This document shows positions 14,371-21,342 of a stretch of 21,342 nt of DNA, piece after piece. The DNA is from a virus, in the IMG/VR virus record IMGVR_UViG_3300031857_001632, positions 1 to 21,342 of that record. One strand, 5' to 3'. The first letter of the stretch is position 1. Each line of letters starts with the position of its first letter. Position numbers and translations under genes: made by a program. Below the pieces are notes generated by a model. The model saw only the letters and a list, made by a program, of their open reading frames with translations. It was not told the origin of the DNA and did no database searches.

Positions 14371-14546
14371 TCTTCATCCCCAGTAGTTTCTGACTGATCT
14401 CCAAGTTCTCCAAATAATTTGAATGCAACTGAAGGTCTTATTGCATCTATTTTTTCTGAAGCTTTATTAAAAATCAATTCTTTAATTTTGCCACTTACGT
14501 CCGATGCGGGCGAATTAGTTGCGATCAAATCCAAAAGTTCTTCCAT
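14367..14546 (-). CDS. 67: gp67-like prohead core protein, 59 aa
   Basis: ATG at 14546 to TGA at 14367 encodes 59 residues. The start MEELLDLIATNSPASDV and the later helix EKIDAIRPSVAFKLF follow the T4 gp67 pattern (MEGLIEAIKSNDLVAARKLF), and the C-terminus is acidic (DQSETTGDEE), as in gp67 but much shorter than the long acidic tail of T4. gp67 is a small core protein needed for prohead shape and is cut by gp21. Gene position between 20 and 21 agrees. A TATAAATA promoter overlaps the end of gp20, 33 nt upstream. The stop overlaps the next ATG by 4 nt. Confidence 0.8.
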   Translation of the reverse strand: MEELLDLIATNSPASDVSGKIKELIFNKASEKIDAIRPSVAFKLFGELGDQSETTGDEE

Positions 14547-14578
14547 AAGATTTCAATGTGTTTATAAACCTATATTTT

Positions 14579-14586
14579 TATTTATA
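14579..14586 (-). promoter_or_regulatory. T4-type late promoter TATAAATA upstream of gp67
   Basis: Exact consensus overlapping the last codon and stop of gp20, 33 nt before the gp67 ATG. It would drive gp67, the 87-aa gene and gp21. Confidence 0.75.
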
Positions 14587-16255
14587 TTTCTGCTTTTTTA
14601 GTATCTTTTTGAACCTGTGCGTTAGTATCTTTAGATTGAGATTCTAAATCAGGTTCTTGAGGAACATCACCCATCATTTGCTCCTCACCACCAGCTGGAA
14701 GGGGTTCTCCCGTGATTGGATCAATTGAATTTGGGTCGGGAATAATTCCTTCTTTAATTTCCTTTTCTATTTGCTCATCAATCTCGATAATTTCACTATC
14801 AGTTTGACGAAGTACTTTTCTTCGAACATATTCTGCAGAATAATATTTACCAATATAGGGTTCTATAGTAGCAAGAATTCCTAAGCGATCAGTCATCAAT
14901 TCGCTTTCTTTTAGTTCTGCAAATTGATTATCATATAAAAAGTCATATTGAACATGATCAACAATTTTGTCCCAATCTTCTGGGGTTACAATATTTTTTA
15001 AAATCAATTGTGTGCGAAGAAAGTCATTGAATAAATTTGCAAAACGCTTTCTTAAACGTCCGACAAATTTAGAAAACTTTAATTCATCTCTTAATATTTC
15101 TGAAGAGCGACCAAGATTGAATCCACCATCACTCGCAATTCTAGATTCCGGAACTCCAAGTGCTCTGTAGAGTTTCTTTTGGAAATATTCAATATCAGAA
15201 AGTTCTCCAAGATTTTGACCGCCTGGAAGAGTTGTAATTTCAGTTCCTCTACCACCTTCTCTCCTTGGAAGCCAAAAATCTTCCATCATACTCATGAATT
15301 TACGATCATCACGAACTTCCCCAGTCTCTGCATTGTATACCAGTTTATTTCTGTAACGATACATTACATCCTTAAGGTATTGCTCTGCCTTGACCTTCGG
15401 AAGATTGCCGACGTCAATATAAAAAATTCTTCTTTCTGGAGCACGAGACAATCTATAAATTACAAGGGAATCTTCAATCATTCTTAATTGATTGAGTGCT
15501 TTAATTGCTTTGTGTAGGTAAGATAAAACTGTTCCTTTGTTTCTATCTACTAATCCAGAACTACAGTACGTAATAGAATCTTTAGCAATTTTTATTGATT
15601 TTTGTCCGTATAAACTTGCAACAGATCCAGTTGGACTTTTTGGTAGTGGAGTGTAAATATAATATTCATCTATTTCCGGAGTAAATGTTTTTTCAACATC
15701 TCTCATTCCAGTTCTAACTGCAATATTATCCTTTGATTCGCTCTTTTTTTCTTGACGAACGTATTTCATCTTCATAGGATCAATATACCTCAGATCCTTT
15801 ATACCCTCTTCGGGATTTTTAATGTCAATGACTTTTAGATAAAATAGTCTACCATCTACATACCAATTTCTAAAAATTTCATGGCACTTCTTATCGAAGT
15901 CCATAATTTCTTTAATATATTTGAATTCTTCTCTTATAATTTTTTTTAATTTGTCACTAACATCTAGATTTGAAAGTTCAATTTCAACTGGGGAATCATA
16001 TAAATCACTTACAATAGCTTCATTAACAACATCTTCAATAGCATTATCACACTCTGGGTGTAATGCCATTTCCCTATATCTTTTAATTAGGTCGTACTCT
16101 GTTCTGTAAACACCCTCAATGTCTACGTAAGACCCATAAAAACCACTGGCAATATAATTATCAACCCCGTCCTCATTATTTTGGGGAACGGGGGAGACAA
16201 TTGATTTTGCTTGATTATTACTATCATCAATTGAAAAACCAAAAAGCTTTGCCAT
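14582..16255 (-). CDS. 20: gp20, portal protein
   Basis: The portal forms the dodecameric vertex ring that nucleates prohead assembly, docks the gp17 motor and holds the neck. The 557-aa protein (T4: 524) shows the gp20 hallmarks: YREMALHPECDNAIEDVVNE near 63-82, EIELSNL, FRNWYVDGRLFYLKVID, YIDPMKMKYVR, LSRAPERRIFYIDVGNLPK, YRNKLVYNAETGEVRDDRK and MEDFWLPRREGGRGTEI. The C-terminal about 55 residues are acidic and Gln/Pro-rich. It lies between gp19 and gp67. An ATAAATA late-promoter variant sits 24 nt upstream. This gene is the standard marker used to type cyanomyoviruses. Confidence 0.98.
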   Translation of the reverse strand: MAKLFGFSIDDSNNQAKSIVSPVPQNNEDGVDNYIASGFYGSYVDIEGVYRTEYDLIKRYREMALHPECDNAIEDVVNEAIVSDLYDSPVEIELSNLDVSDKLKKIIREEFKYIKEIMDFDKKCHEIFRNWYVDGRLFYLKVIDIKNPEEGIKDLRYIDPMKMKYVRQEKKSESKDNIAVRTGMRDVEKTFTPEIDEYYIYTPLPKSPTGSVASLYGQKSIKIAKDSITYCSSGLVDRNKGTVLSYLHKAIKALNQLRMIEDSLVIYRLSRAPERRIFYIDVGNLPKVKAEQYLKDVMYRYRNKLVYNAETGEVRDDRKFMSMMEDFWLPRREGGRGTEITTLPGGQNLGELSDIEYFQKKLYRALGVPESRIASDGGFNLGRSSEILRDELKFSKFVGRLRKRFANLFNDFLRTQLILKNIVTPEDWDKIVDHVQYDFLYDNQFAELKESELMTDRLGILATIEPYIGKYYSAEYVRRKVLRQTDSEIIEIDEQIEKEIKEGIIPDPNSIDPITGEPLPAGGEEQMMGDVPQEPDLESQSKDTNAQVQKDTKKAEI

Positions 16256-16278
16256 AGTATAAATCTAATACCTGTATC

Positions 16279-16286
16279 TATTTATT
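16279..16286 (-). promoter_or_regulatory. Late-promoter variant AATAAATA upstream of gp20
   Basis: Seven of eight bases match TATAAATA, 24 nt before the gp20 ATG, abutting the gp19 stop. Same variant and spacing as before uvsW. Confidence 0.55.
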
Positions 16287-16865
16287 TCAACTAGAAAGAG
16301 GGTTTCCAGTAATATCATCACCACCAGCTGCAGGTCCATCACCCTTTTCTGCTTCCCACCATTGAACTTGCATTTCAACTGTAAATTCTTCTATACTATC
16401 AGTAGTATCATATGAAAGTTCTATCTGAGAAACATTAGTTGGGAAAATATCATGGAATTTATATGTTCTTAAAATAGATCCGTCACGATCAAGTTGTTTA
16501 ACATAGGCGTCCTTCATGTAAGATGCTGGAGTGATTAATCCAGTTGCATCTCCGACATTATTAATTTGATTGACCCAATCTTCAAAAGCATGTCTGAGTG
16601 TGAAATTAGTATCATTTAAAACTGTTATGGTCCAAGTATCAAATGTTCTGTCACCAGCAATTTTTAAAATTCTACCTCTAAATGGAACGTCAATTGGTCC
16701 TAGGTTTGATGCTGGTAAAGCAGCCGCTTTTACCATGAATCTTTCTAAGTCAGAATTATTACCAACAAGAGTAGTTGGAAAAGTAATACTAACTTCAAAG
16801 AGGTTAGGTCTTGCGCCACCACCGGTTAGTTTATTTTTAAATTCTGTAATTGTTCTTAAAGACAT
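16287..16865 (-). CDS. 19: gp19, tail tube protein
   Basis: gp19 hexamers stack into the inner tail tube through which DNA passes. The 192-aa product (T4: 163) contains FMVKAAALPASNLGPIDVPF with RGRILKIAGDR and DTWTITVLNDTNF, the conserved tube-protein core, then YKFHDIFPTNVSQIELSYDTTDSIEEFTVEM. It has a C-terminal Gly-rich tail (GDGPAAGGDDITG). It stands between gp18 and gp20 as in T4. A strong SD, identical in 16 nt to that of gp23, precedes the ATG. It has a paralogue-like relative in the window, the probable gp3. Confidence 0.96.
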   Translation of the reverse strand: MSLRTITEFKNKLTGGGARPNLFEVSITFPTTLVGNNSDLERFMVKAAALPASNLGPIDVPFRGRILKIAGDRTFDTWTITVLNDTNFTLRHAFEDWVNQINNVGDATGLITPASYMKDAYVKQLDRDGSILRTYKFHDIFPTNVSQIELSYDTTDSIEEFTVEMQVQWWEAEKGDGPAAGGDDITGNPLSS

Positions 16866-16869
16866 TGTT

Positions 16870-16885
16870 TTTTACCTCTTTTAAA
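16870..16885 (-). promoter_or_regulatory. Strong ribosome binding site of gp19
   Basis: TTTAAAAGAGGTAAAA, the same 16 nt as before gp23, fills the gap between the gp18 stop and the gp19 ATG. Confidence 0.8.
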
Positions 16886-19048
16886 TTAAACGGTTCCGAT
16901 AATTTCTTCAAACGAAACACCAGTTCTGGTGGCAACAAACGTTAGACCGATAAAGTTAATCGATCTGTTTGGTTGTACGTAAATATCCGCAAGAAATTCA
17001 TTATTATCAATTACTGCGGCAGTATTATTAGATTCATCACAAACAACTTTGAAGGATTGAACTCCTCTCTTTGCCTGAATATCACGTAAGAAAGGTTCAA
17101 TAATATTTACAAAGTTATTTCTTGTAATTTCATCATTAAATTCAAATAGTTGATCTTTTGCTGCCGTAGAAATTGCCTCTTGGATATAGATAAACAATCT
17201 CCTTACATTAATTCTATCAAATGCCGATGGTTTTGCCAATCCTGTTTTGTCACCAAAAAGAATGATACCAGATCCAGGGGAGAATACAATTGGATTAATT
17301 CTGTTAGTGTATAATCTATCTCTTTGAAGTTGAGTTGGGTTGTATGCTAGTTTAATAGCATTTAATATGACTCCTCTAGAAGTTCCTGCTGGTGAGAACC
17401 ATGGGAAATCATTAATATCAGTTCTTGCACACAATCCGGATGTATCACCATTTAATGGAATATATCTAAATGTATCATTAAATCTATCATACGTGTACTT
17501 ATAACCACTATCAAAAACTGCATAAGAAGATGATGTAATAGGAGAATAGAAACTAATCAAATTATCAGTAATTGCATCCGATGCGTTAATTGATCCTGTA
17601 TTATCAATAAGAGCGTCTCTATATGGACTAATGAACGCCATGCAGTCTTTTCTTGCTTCTGCTATGGAAATAATTTTATTCGCAAGGGATTGTGCCTCTG
17701 ATTTAATATAATTTGCACTACCCATTAAAATAAAGTCAAGTCTATAATCTTCCGCATTCGATAGAATTGCGTATGACTCGGATAGTTTGCTGACAGTGGC
17801 TGACATACAACCGGCGGTCGTAATACCTGCACTGCCATCATAGTTTTTACCACCACCAAGAGTTATAGGATTATTTCCAGTAGCGGCAAAGTCTTGATTT
17901 GATGCCTTTTGGTCCCACCCATTATCTGTATCTAATGTAAAATTACTTGAATAAGTAATCGTGGTTATTCCTGCAGGAGTTTTACCACCAAAAATAAATC
18001 TAGAATTTATTTCTAAGTATCTTCTCCAGTAAGAAGGAGACCCTGCTGCAAATTCAGCATCGGTTGCTTTTGAAAGACCTAGATGCTTTTCTAGAATATT
18101 TCCAGCATTACCACTAATGGATCCATCATTATCAATTACTAAAACGTGTAATTCATCGAACCTTGCATTTCTATCAGCACCAAAACTAGTTGTGGTTGGT
18201 CTATCTGCTATATTATTCCAATATAATTGTGATCCACTATTAAGAGTAATATACTGCTCATCATACCAATCAGAACTAGTGTTGTAAGAAGTTGTCCCTA
18301 CGGCAGTTGCATTACCAACGGTATGAATGGCAACAGACCCAGTACTGGAGAATTTATAAACTCCACCCACCTGATACTCTACATTAGTTGCGGTATTTCC
18401 GGCAGAAATATGGGAAAGTAATTTAACTGAAACTTTATTTTGTCCAATTTCAGTAATCATTCCCTTGAAATATCCATCAAGGAGTGATGTAGTTCCTGCT
18501 CCTGCTAAAACTGTGTCGGAAGGTACTGCTTGAGTAACTCCCATACCAACAGCAAGGGTTCCACCAACTCCACCGGTAGTAGCAATACCAGATAAAACTT
18601 GGTCTGCCTTTCCATCAATTAAACAAACTTGTAAAGAATTTCCCCATGATCCGGGATTTCTCGCAACAATACTAGCAGATGTGATGACATTTTCATTATA
18701 CCCAAGTTGAGTATAATGTTCTGCACTTTTGATTTTAATATTTGCTGTGTCGGGAGATGATGCGTTTTTTAAATCAGTGTCATCAGTCCTAAGTACTCTT
18801 AAGGATCCCCCATAAGAAAGAAAGGATGATGCAACATACCAACTTTCATATTGTCTGTCTACTGAAAGTGGACCTCCAAAAATTGAATATAAATCTTGTT
18901 CACTTTGTATTAAAACTGGTACATTAACTGGTCCTTTTTGAAATGGTGCTGCAATGGCACCAATTTTTTGCGATAATGGATCAACTCTCCCACTTGTTAA
19001 GTCAACTTCTCTTACTATAATTCCAGGAGATGCTAAGTTTAGCGGCAT
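16886..19048 (-). CDS. 18: gp18, contractile tail sheath protein
   Basis: gp18 forms the contractile sheath around the gp19 tube. The 720-aa product (T4: 659) starts SPGIIVREVDLTSGR, the conserved sheath N-terminus, and has IGAIAAPFQKGPVNVPVLIQSEQDLYSIFG. Near the C-terminus come INPIVFSPGSGIILFGDKT, RINVRRLFIYIQEAI and FIGLTFVATRTGVSFEEIIG, all typical of the conserved C-terminal domain. The middle (about 130-380) is Gly/Ser/Thr-rich and would be the variable exposed domains. A strong SD GAGGAG (19056-19061) and a TATAAATA promoter 38 nt upstream point to high late expression. Confidence 0.98.
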   Translation of the reverse strand: MPLNLASPGIIVREVDLTSGRVDPLSQKIGAIAAPFQKGPVNVPVLIQSEQDLYSIFGGPLSVDRQYESWYVASSFLSYGGSLRVLRTDDTDLKNASSPDTANIKIKSAEHYTQLGYNENVITSASIVARNPGSWGNSLQVCLIDGKADQVLSGIATTGGVGGTLAVGMGVTQAVPSDTVLAGAGTTSLLDGYFKGMITEIGQNKVSVKLLSHISAGNTATNVEYQVGGVYKFSSTGSVAIHTVGNATAVGTTSYNTSSDWYDEQYITLNSGSQLYWNNIADRPTTTSFGADRNARFDELHVLVIDNDGSISGNAGNILEKHLGLSKATDAEFAAGSPSYWRRYLEINSRFIFGGKTPAGITTITYSSNFTLDTDNGWDQKASNQDFAATGNNPITLGGGKNYDGSAGITTAGCMSATVSKLSESYAILSNAEDYRLDFILMGSANYIKSEAQSLANKIISIAEARKDCMAFISPYRDALIDNTGSINASDAITDNLISFYSPITSSSYAVFDSGYKYTYDRFNDTFRYIPLNGDTSGLCARTDINDFPWFSPAGTSRGVILNAIKLAYNPTQLQRDRLYTNRINPIVFSPGSGIILFGDKTGLAKPSAFDRINVRRLFIYIQEAISTAAKDQLFEFNDEITRNNFVNIIEPFLRDIQAKRGVQSFKVVCDESNNTAAVIDNNEFLADIYVQPNRSINFIGLTFVATRTGVSFEEIIGTV

Positions 19049-19085
19049 CTTTGTTCTCCTCTACAATTCCAGAATATTCTAGAAG

Positions 19086-19093
19086 TATTTATA
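19086..19093 (-). promoter_or_regulatory. T4-type late promoter TATAAATA upstream of gp18
   Basis: Exact late consensus in the gp17-gp18 gap, 38 nt before the gp18 ATG, with the strong SD between. Confidence 0.85.
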
Positions 19094-19104
19094 AATCACC
19101 TTAT

Positions 19105-20754
19105 TTACATATAATCCCACATGTAAGATTTATCACCATATTCATCGGTATACCATCTATCACCATCTTCATCAACAAAACTTGACATTTCATCAATTCC
19201 ATCTGCAATAAAACCAAAAGGTGCCATATCTTGTTCTATTTGATTTTTTTGCTCTTCATATATCCTCTTGCGGACATCATTGTCTGTCATTTCTTTAAAA
19301 TAATCTTGTGCAACTAACCAAGAAAAAATAACAAGACACATTGCCAGATCATCATTACATCCTTCTTCTGCCTCAAATGAGTTATGTTTTTGTATAAAGG
19401 TTGTCAGTTCACTAATAATTTCATAGTCATTGACTATTAATTTATCATCTTCTATAAGCGTCCTTAAGTTTGAACATCCTAACTTTTTAACAGATGCGGT
19501 CATTCGAACACCTAGTTGAGATTTTTTACCACTAAATCCAGATCCAACTATTTGTCCTGCGCGTCCTCTCATAGAACACATTAGTATATTGTCGTATTCT
19601 AAATCAAAGTGTAAAATATTTGCTACTTGATCTCCAATATCATTTATTTCTGCCAAAACATATGAATTATTATATCCACGAGCAACATCATTTATAATAC
19701 TTGGAAATAGCATTGGTTTAATTTCATTATTCCTATACTTTGCTACTGTTCTGTATGGAAACTCTGTAATATCAAAAACAATAAAAGTTGAATAATCACC
19801 ACCAATACCTCTGGCAACGTCAACTGTCATTAAGTAATTGTGTTCTTCCTTTGGATTTTCATATACATCCAATCCTTTGTTTCTTTTAATTGGATCATCA
19901 TATACTAGAGTTTTTAACTTTGCTGGACTAATAAGTGTATCAACGGACCCTAAAAATTCACATTCAAATTCAACTTTGAACTGTTGTTCGGAAGTGTTAG
20001 CAATGGTCTGCGCTTTCCACTTTTCATCTCTTCCCGGAACTTCTGCCCAATGAACATCCGTTGGAACATACTCATTCTTTTTTCTTTCGGCATCATGCCA
20101 CATGCGATAAAAATGATTCATACCACGGGGGGTAGAAACAATAATTACCTTGGTACTTTGTCCTGATGAAATGGTAGGATATACAGAAGCAAAAAAGTCA
20201 TCAGCGATATGATTTGGAATGAACGCAAACTCATCCAAGAATATGATGTTATATGATCCTCCACGCACCGCAGACGCCGATGTAGATGCTGCCATGATCT
20301 TTGACCCATTCTCTAGCTCCAAGCTCCCCCTGTTCCACTGTAGAACCCCTTGCTGCATCCACCTAGGGAGATTTTCATATGCAAGTTGTAGTCTCTGAAG
20401 AAGATCTCTTGCCGTAGATGCTTTGTTTGCAAGAATCGCAATATTTACATTATCATTAAAAAGTGCATAGTGTAAAAGGTAAGATACGCAGGTAGTAGAT
20501 TTGCCTGTCTGACGAGGCATCTTGCAAATGTTGAATCTATTTTGATGGAAATTTTTAATTAATTTTTCTTGAAACTTATATAAAGAAAATGGAACCAATC
20601 CATGATCCAGAGAAACGATTTTAATGTAGTTTTTTGCAAAATATACCGGATCCTCTTTACATTTTAAAAATTCAATGATTTGATCTTCAGTAAATTGGAT
20701 TTGTGTATTTGCTTTTTTTAAATTGGGATTACCAAGATATACGCTATCAGACAT
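19105..20754 (-). CDS. 17: gp17, terminase large subunit (packaging ATPase-nuclease)
   Basis: gp17 pumps DNA into the prohead through gp20 and cuts concatemers. Walker A is RQTGKST at 81-87 (K85); Walker B IIFLDE has D174 and E175; the coupling motif STP is at 207-209. The RNase H-like nuclease domain shows VDVARGIGGDYS with D312 and D320, LAEIND with E369, and NDDLAM with D468/D469, the acidic residues matching T4 D401, E458 and D542. Length is 549 aa against 610 in T4. A good SD AGGAGA (20762-20767) is 7 nt from the ATG. No gene 16 lies directly upstream, unlike in T4. Confidence 0.98.
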   Translation of the reverse strand: MSDSVYLGNPNLKKANTQIQFTEDQIIEFLKCKEDPVYFAKNYIKIVSLDHGLVPFSLYKFQEKLIKNFHQNRFNICKMPRQTGKSTTCVSYLLHYALFNDNVNIAILANKASTARDLLQRLQLAYENLPRWMQQGVLQWNRGSLELENGSKIMAASTSASAVRGGSYNIIFLDEFAFIPNHIADDFFASVYPTISSGQSTKVIIVSTPRGMNHFYRMWHDAERKKNEYVPTDVHWAEVPGRDEKWKAQTIANTSEQQFKVEFECEFLGSVDTLISPAKLKTLVYDDPIKRNKGLDVYENPKEEHNYLMTVDVARGIGGDYSTFIVFDITEFPYRTVAKYRNNEIKPMLFPSIINDVARGYNNSYVLAEINDIGDQVANILHFDLEYDNILMCSMRGRAGQIVGSGFSGKKSQLGVRMTASVKKLGCSNLRTLIEDDKLIVNDYEIISELTTFIQKHNSFEAEEGCNDDLAMCLVIFSWLVAQDYFKEMTDNDVRKRIYEEQKNQIEQDMAPFGFIADGIDEMSSFVDEDGDRWYTDEYGDKSYMWDYM

Positions 20755-20783
20755 AAAATTATCTCCTATCTCAATATTTAACT

Positions 20784-21342
20784 TTAATCAACTTCCCAAA
20801 TAAGAGAAGTATTAGTTGCAGTAACGTTAGATGCTTTTATTGCTAGAGAAATATTACTTCCAGGAGAAACTACAATTCTGTAACTACTCAAATCAATATT
20901 TAATGAACCACTACTAGGTATTGCATAAGATAAAATAGGAGTATTAGTAGTTTCACTTATAGTTCCATTTTCTTCTGAAACCAGTGCAATTGAATTTCCT
21001 CCTGGTTGAGTTCTAAAAATATGAGAACCTGTTGCTAAAGGAGCATCTAGAAATACAAAGACTTCAGCAGGTGCTTGCCCACTATTAAATGTCCCACTCA
21101 ACCCTTTCATAATTATTTCTCTTGAATTAAGTACTCCATTATTTGTAGTTGGGTTTTGAACAGTAATTAAATGATTTACTACGTTTGCACTTAATCCTGC
21201 AGTACTTCTAAATGTGGAACTTGGATATACATTTTGAACAATTTTACCCTCAACACCCATCATTAGGGATGCTCCACAAACAGCAGCAGTTGAAGCAATA
21301 CCAACACCACTTAAATTTGCGGCAGCATATCCAATTTTAAAT
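20784..21342 (-). CDS. Virion-like beta-rich protein (partial, 5' end outside window)
   Basis: The frame stays open to the window end, so the true start is outside; internal methionines near 21263 are not good starts, since the in-frame codons before them continue smoothly (Ala/Gly-rich, about 26 codons). The visible part of about 185 residues is rich in Ser, Thr, Asn, Val and Gly, with strand-like stretches (EVFVFLDAPL, YRIVVSPGSNISLAIKAS) and ends SLIWEVD. It resembles small structural proteins of cyanophage virions in composition only; no family is recognised. It ends 29 nt before the gp17 ATG, in the place where T4 has gene 16, but does not look like a small terminase (no helical or HTH-like segment seen). 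Confidence 0.7.
   Translation of the reverse strand, partial: FKIGYAAANLSGVGIASTAAVCGASLMMGVEGKIVQNVYPSSTFRSTAGLSANVVNHLITVQNPTTNNGVLNSREIIMKGLSGTFNSGQAPAEVFVFLDAPLATGSHIFRTQPGGNSIALVSEENGTISETTNTPILSYAIPSSGSLNIDLSSYRIVVSPGSNISLAIKASNVTATNTSLIWEVD

Noticed and set aside
19060-19085. AGAATATTCT palindrome between gp17 and gp18 as a terminator
   Set aside because: Short stem with no loop and no following T-run.
20775-20781. TTAAATA before gp17 as a late promoter
   Set aside because: Only a partial match in AT-rich DNA, overlapping the region just before the SD; too weak to call.
20784-21263. 159-aa version of the gene upstream of gp17
   Set aside because: The frame stays open to the window end, so the methionine at 21263 is only the first Met in the window.
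1-21342. tRNA genes, CRISPR array, insertion sequence or integrase/attachment site
   Set aside because: No cloverleaf, spaced direct repeats, transposase or integrase motif was seen by eye.

Overview
The window is a stretch of a T4-like myovirus genome of the marine cyanophage type (Synechococcus/Prochlorococcus phages). Every convincing gene is on the minus strand, so transcription runs from high to low coordinates. The assignment rests on the T4 virion gene order 17-18-19-20-67-(x)-21-22-23-3, followed by uvsY, uvsW, 55, 47 and 46, and on a cyanobacteria-type DUF3110-like gene between 47 and 46. No tRNA, CRISPR array, insertion sequence or plus-strand gene was seen.

Layout in transcription order. 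21342-14107 is packaging and tail/head structure: a partial virion-like protein, terminase large subunit gp17, tail sheath gp18, tail tube gp19, portal gp20, prohead core gp67 and a small beta-type protein in the slot of T4 gene 68. 14105-10739 is the capsid module: protease gp21, scaffold gp22, major capsid gp23, closed by a UUCG-loop terminator. 10672-9033 holds gp3 and uvsY, mixed with small proteins. Two of these begin with MKTF-type N-termini that resemble the T4 capsid-targeting sequence. 8966-7097 is uvsW plus an unknown acidic protein. 6968-2660 is a tightly overlapping unit: late sigma gp55, gp47, a DUF3110-like protein, gp46 and a truncated nucleotide-sugar dehydrogenase. It starts at a sigma70-like promoter with two perfect inverted repeats and ends at a strong hairpin terminator. 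2626-1 holds a possible small basic protein, a 146-aa protein and a large partial protein that combines an HExxH metallopeptidase motif with a complete von Willebrand A MIDAS site (CobT-like).

How the parts work together. gp21, gp22, gp67 and gp20 build and mature the gp23 prohead. gp17 packages DNA through gp20, and gp18/gp19/gp3 form the tail. gp46/gp47, UvsY and UvsW act in recombination-dependent replication. gp55 directs host RNA polymerase to TATAAATA late promoters. Exact TATAAATA occurs upstream of gp18, gp67, gp22 and the 146-aa gene, and ATAAATA/CTAAATA variants precede several others. Thus the window holds both the late sigma factor and many of its probable targets. Four terminators are visible, three directly followed by a promoter-like element of the next gene.

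The best candidates for something little described are the CobT-like metallopeptidase-vWA protein at the window edge, the capsid-targeting-type small proteins, and the palindrome-flanked promoter in front of gp55. All product calls come from reading motifs and gene order by eye; no database search was run.
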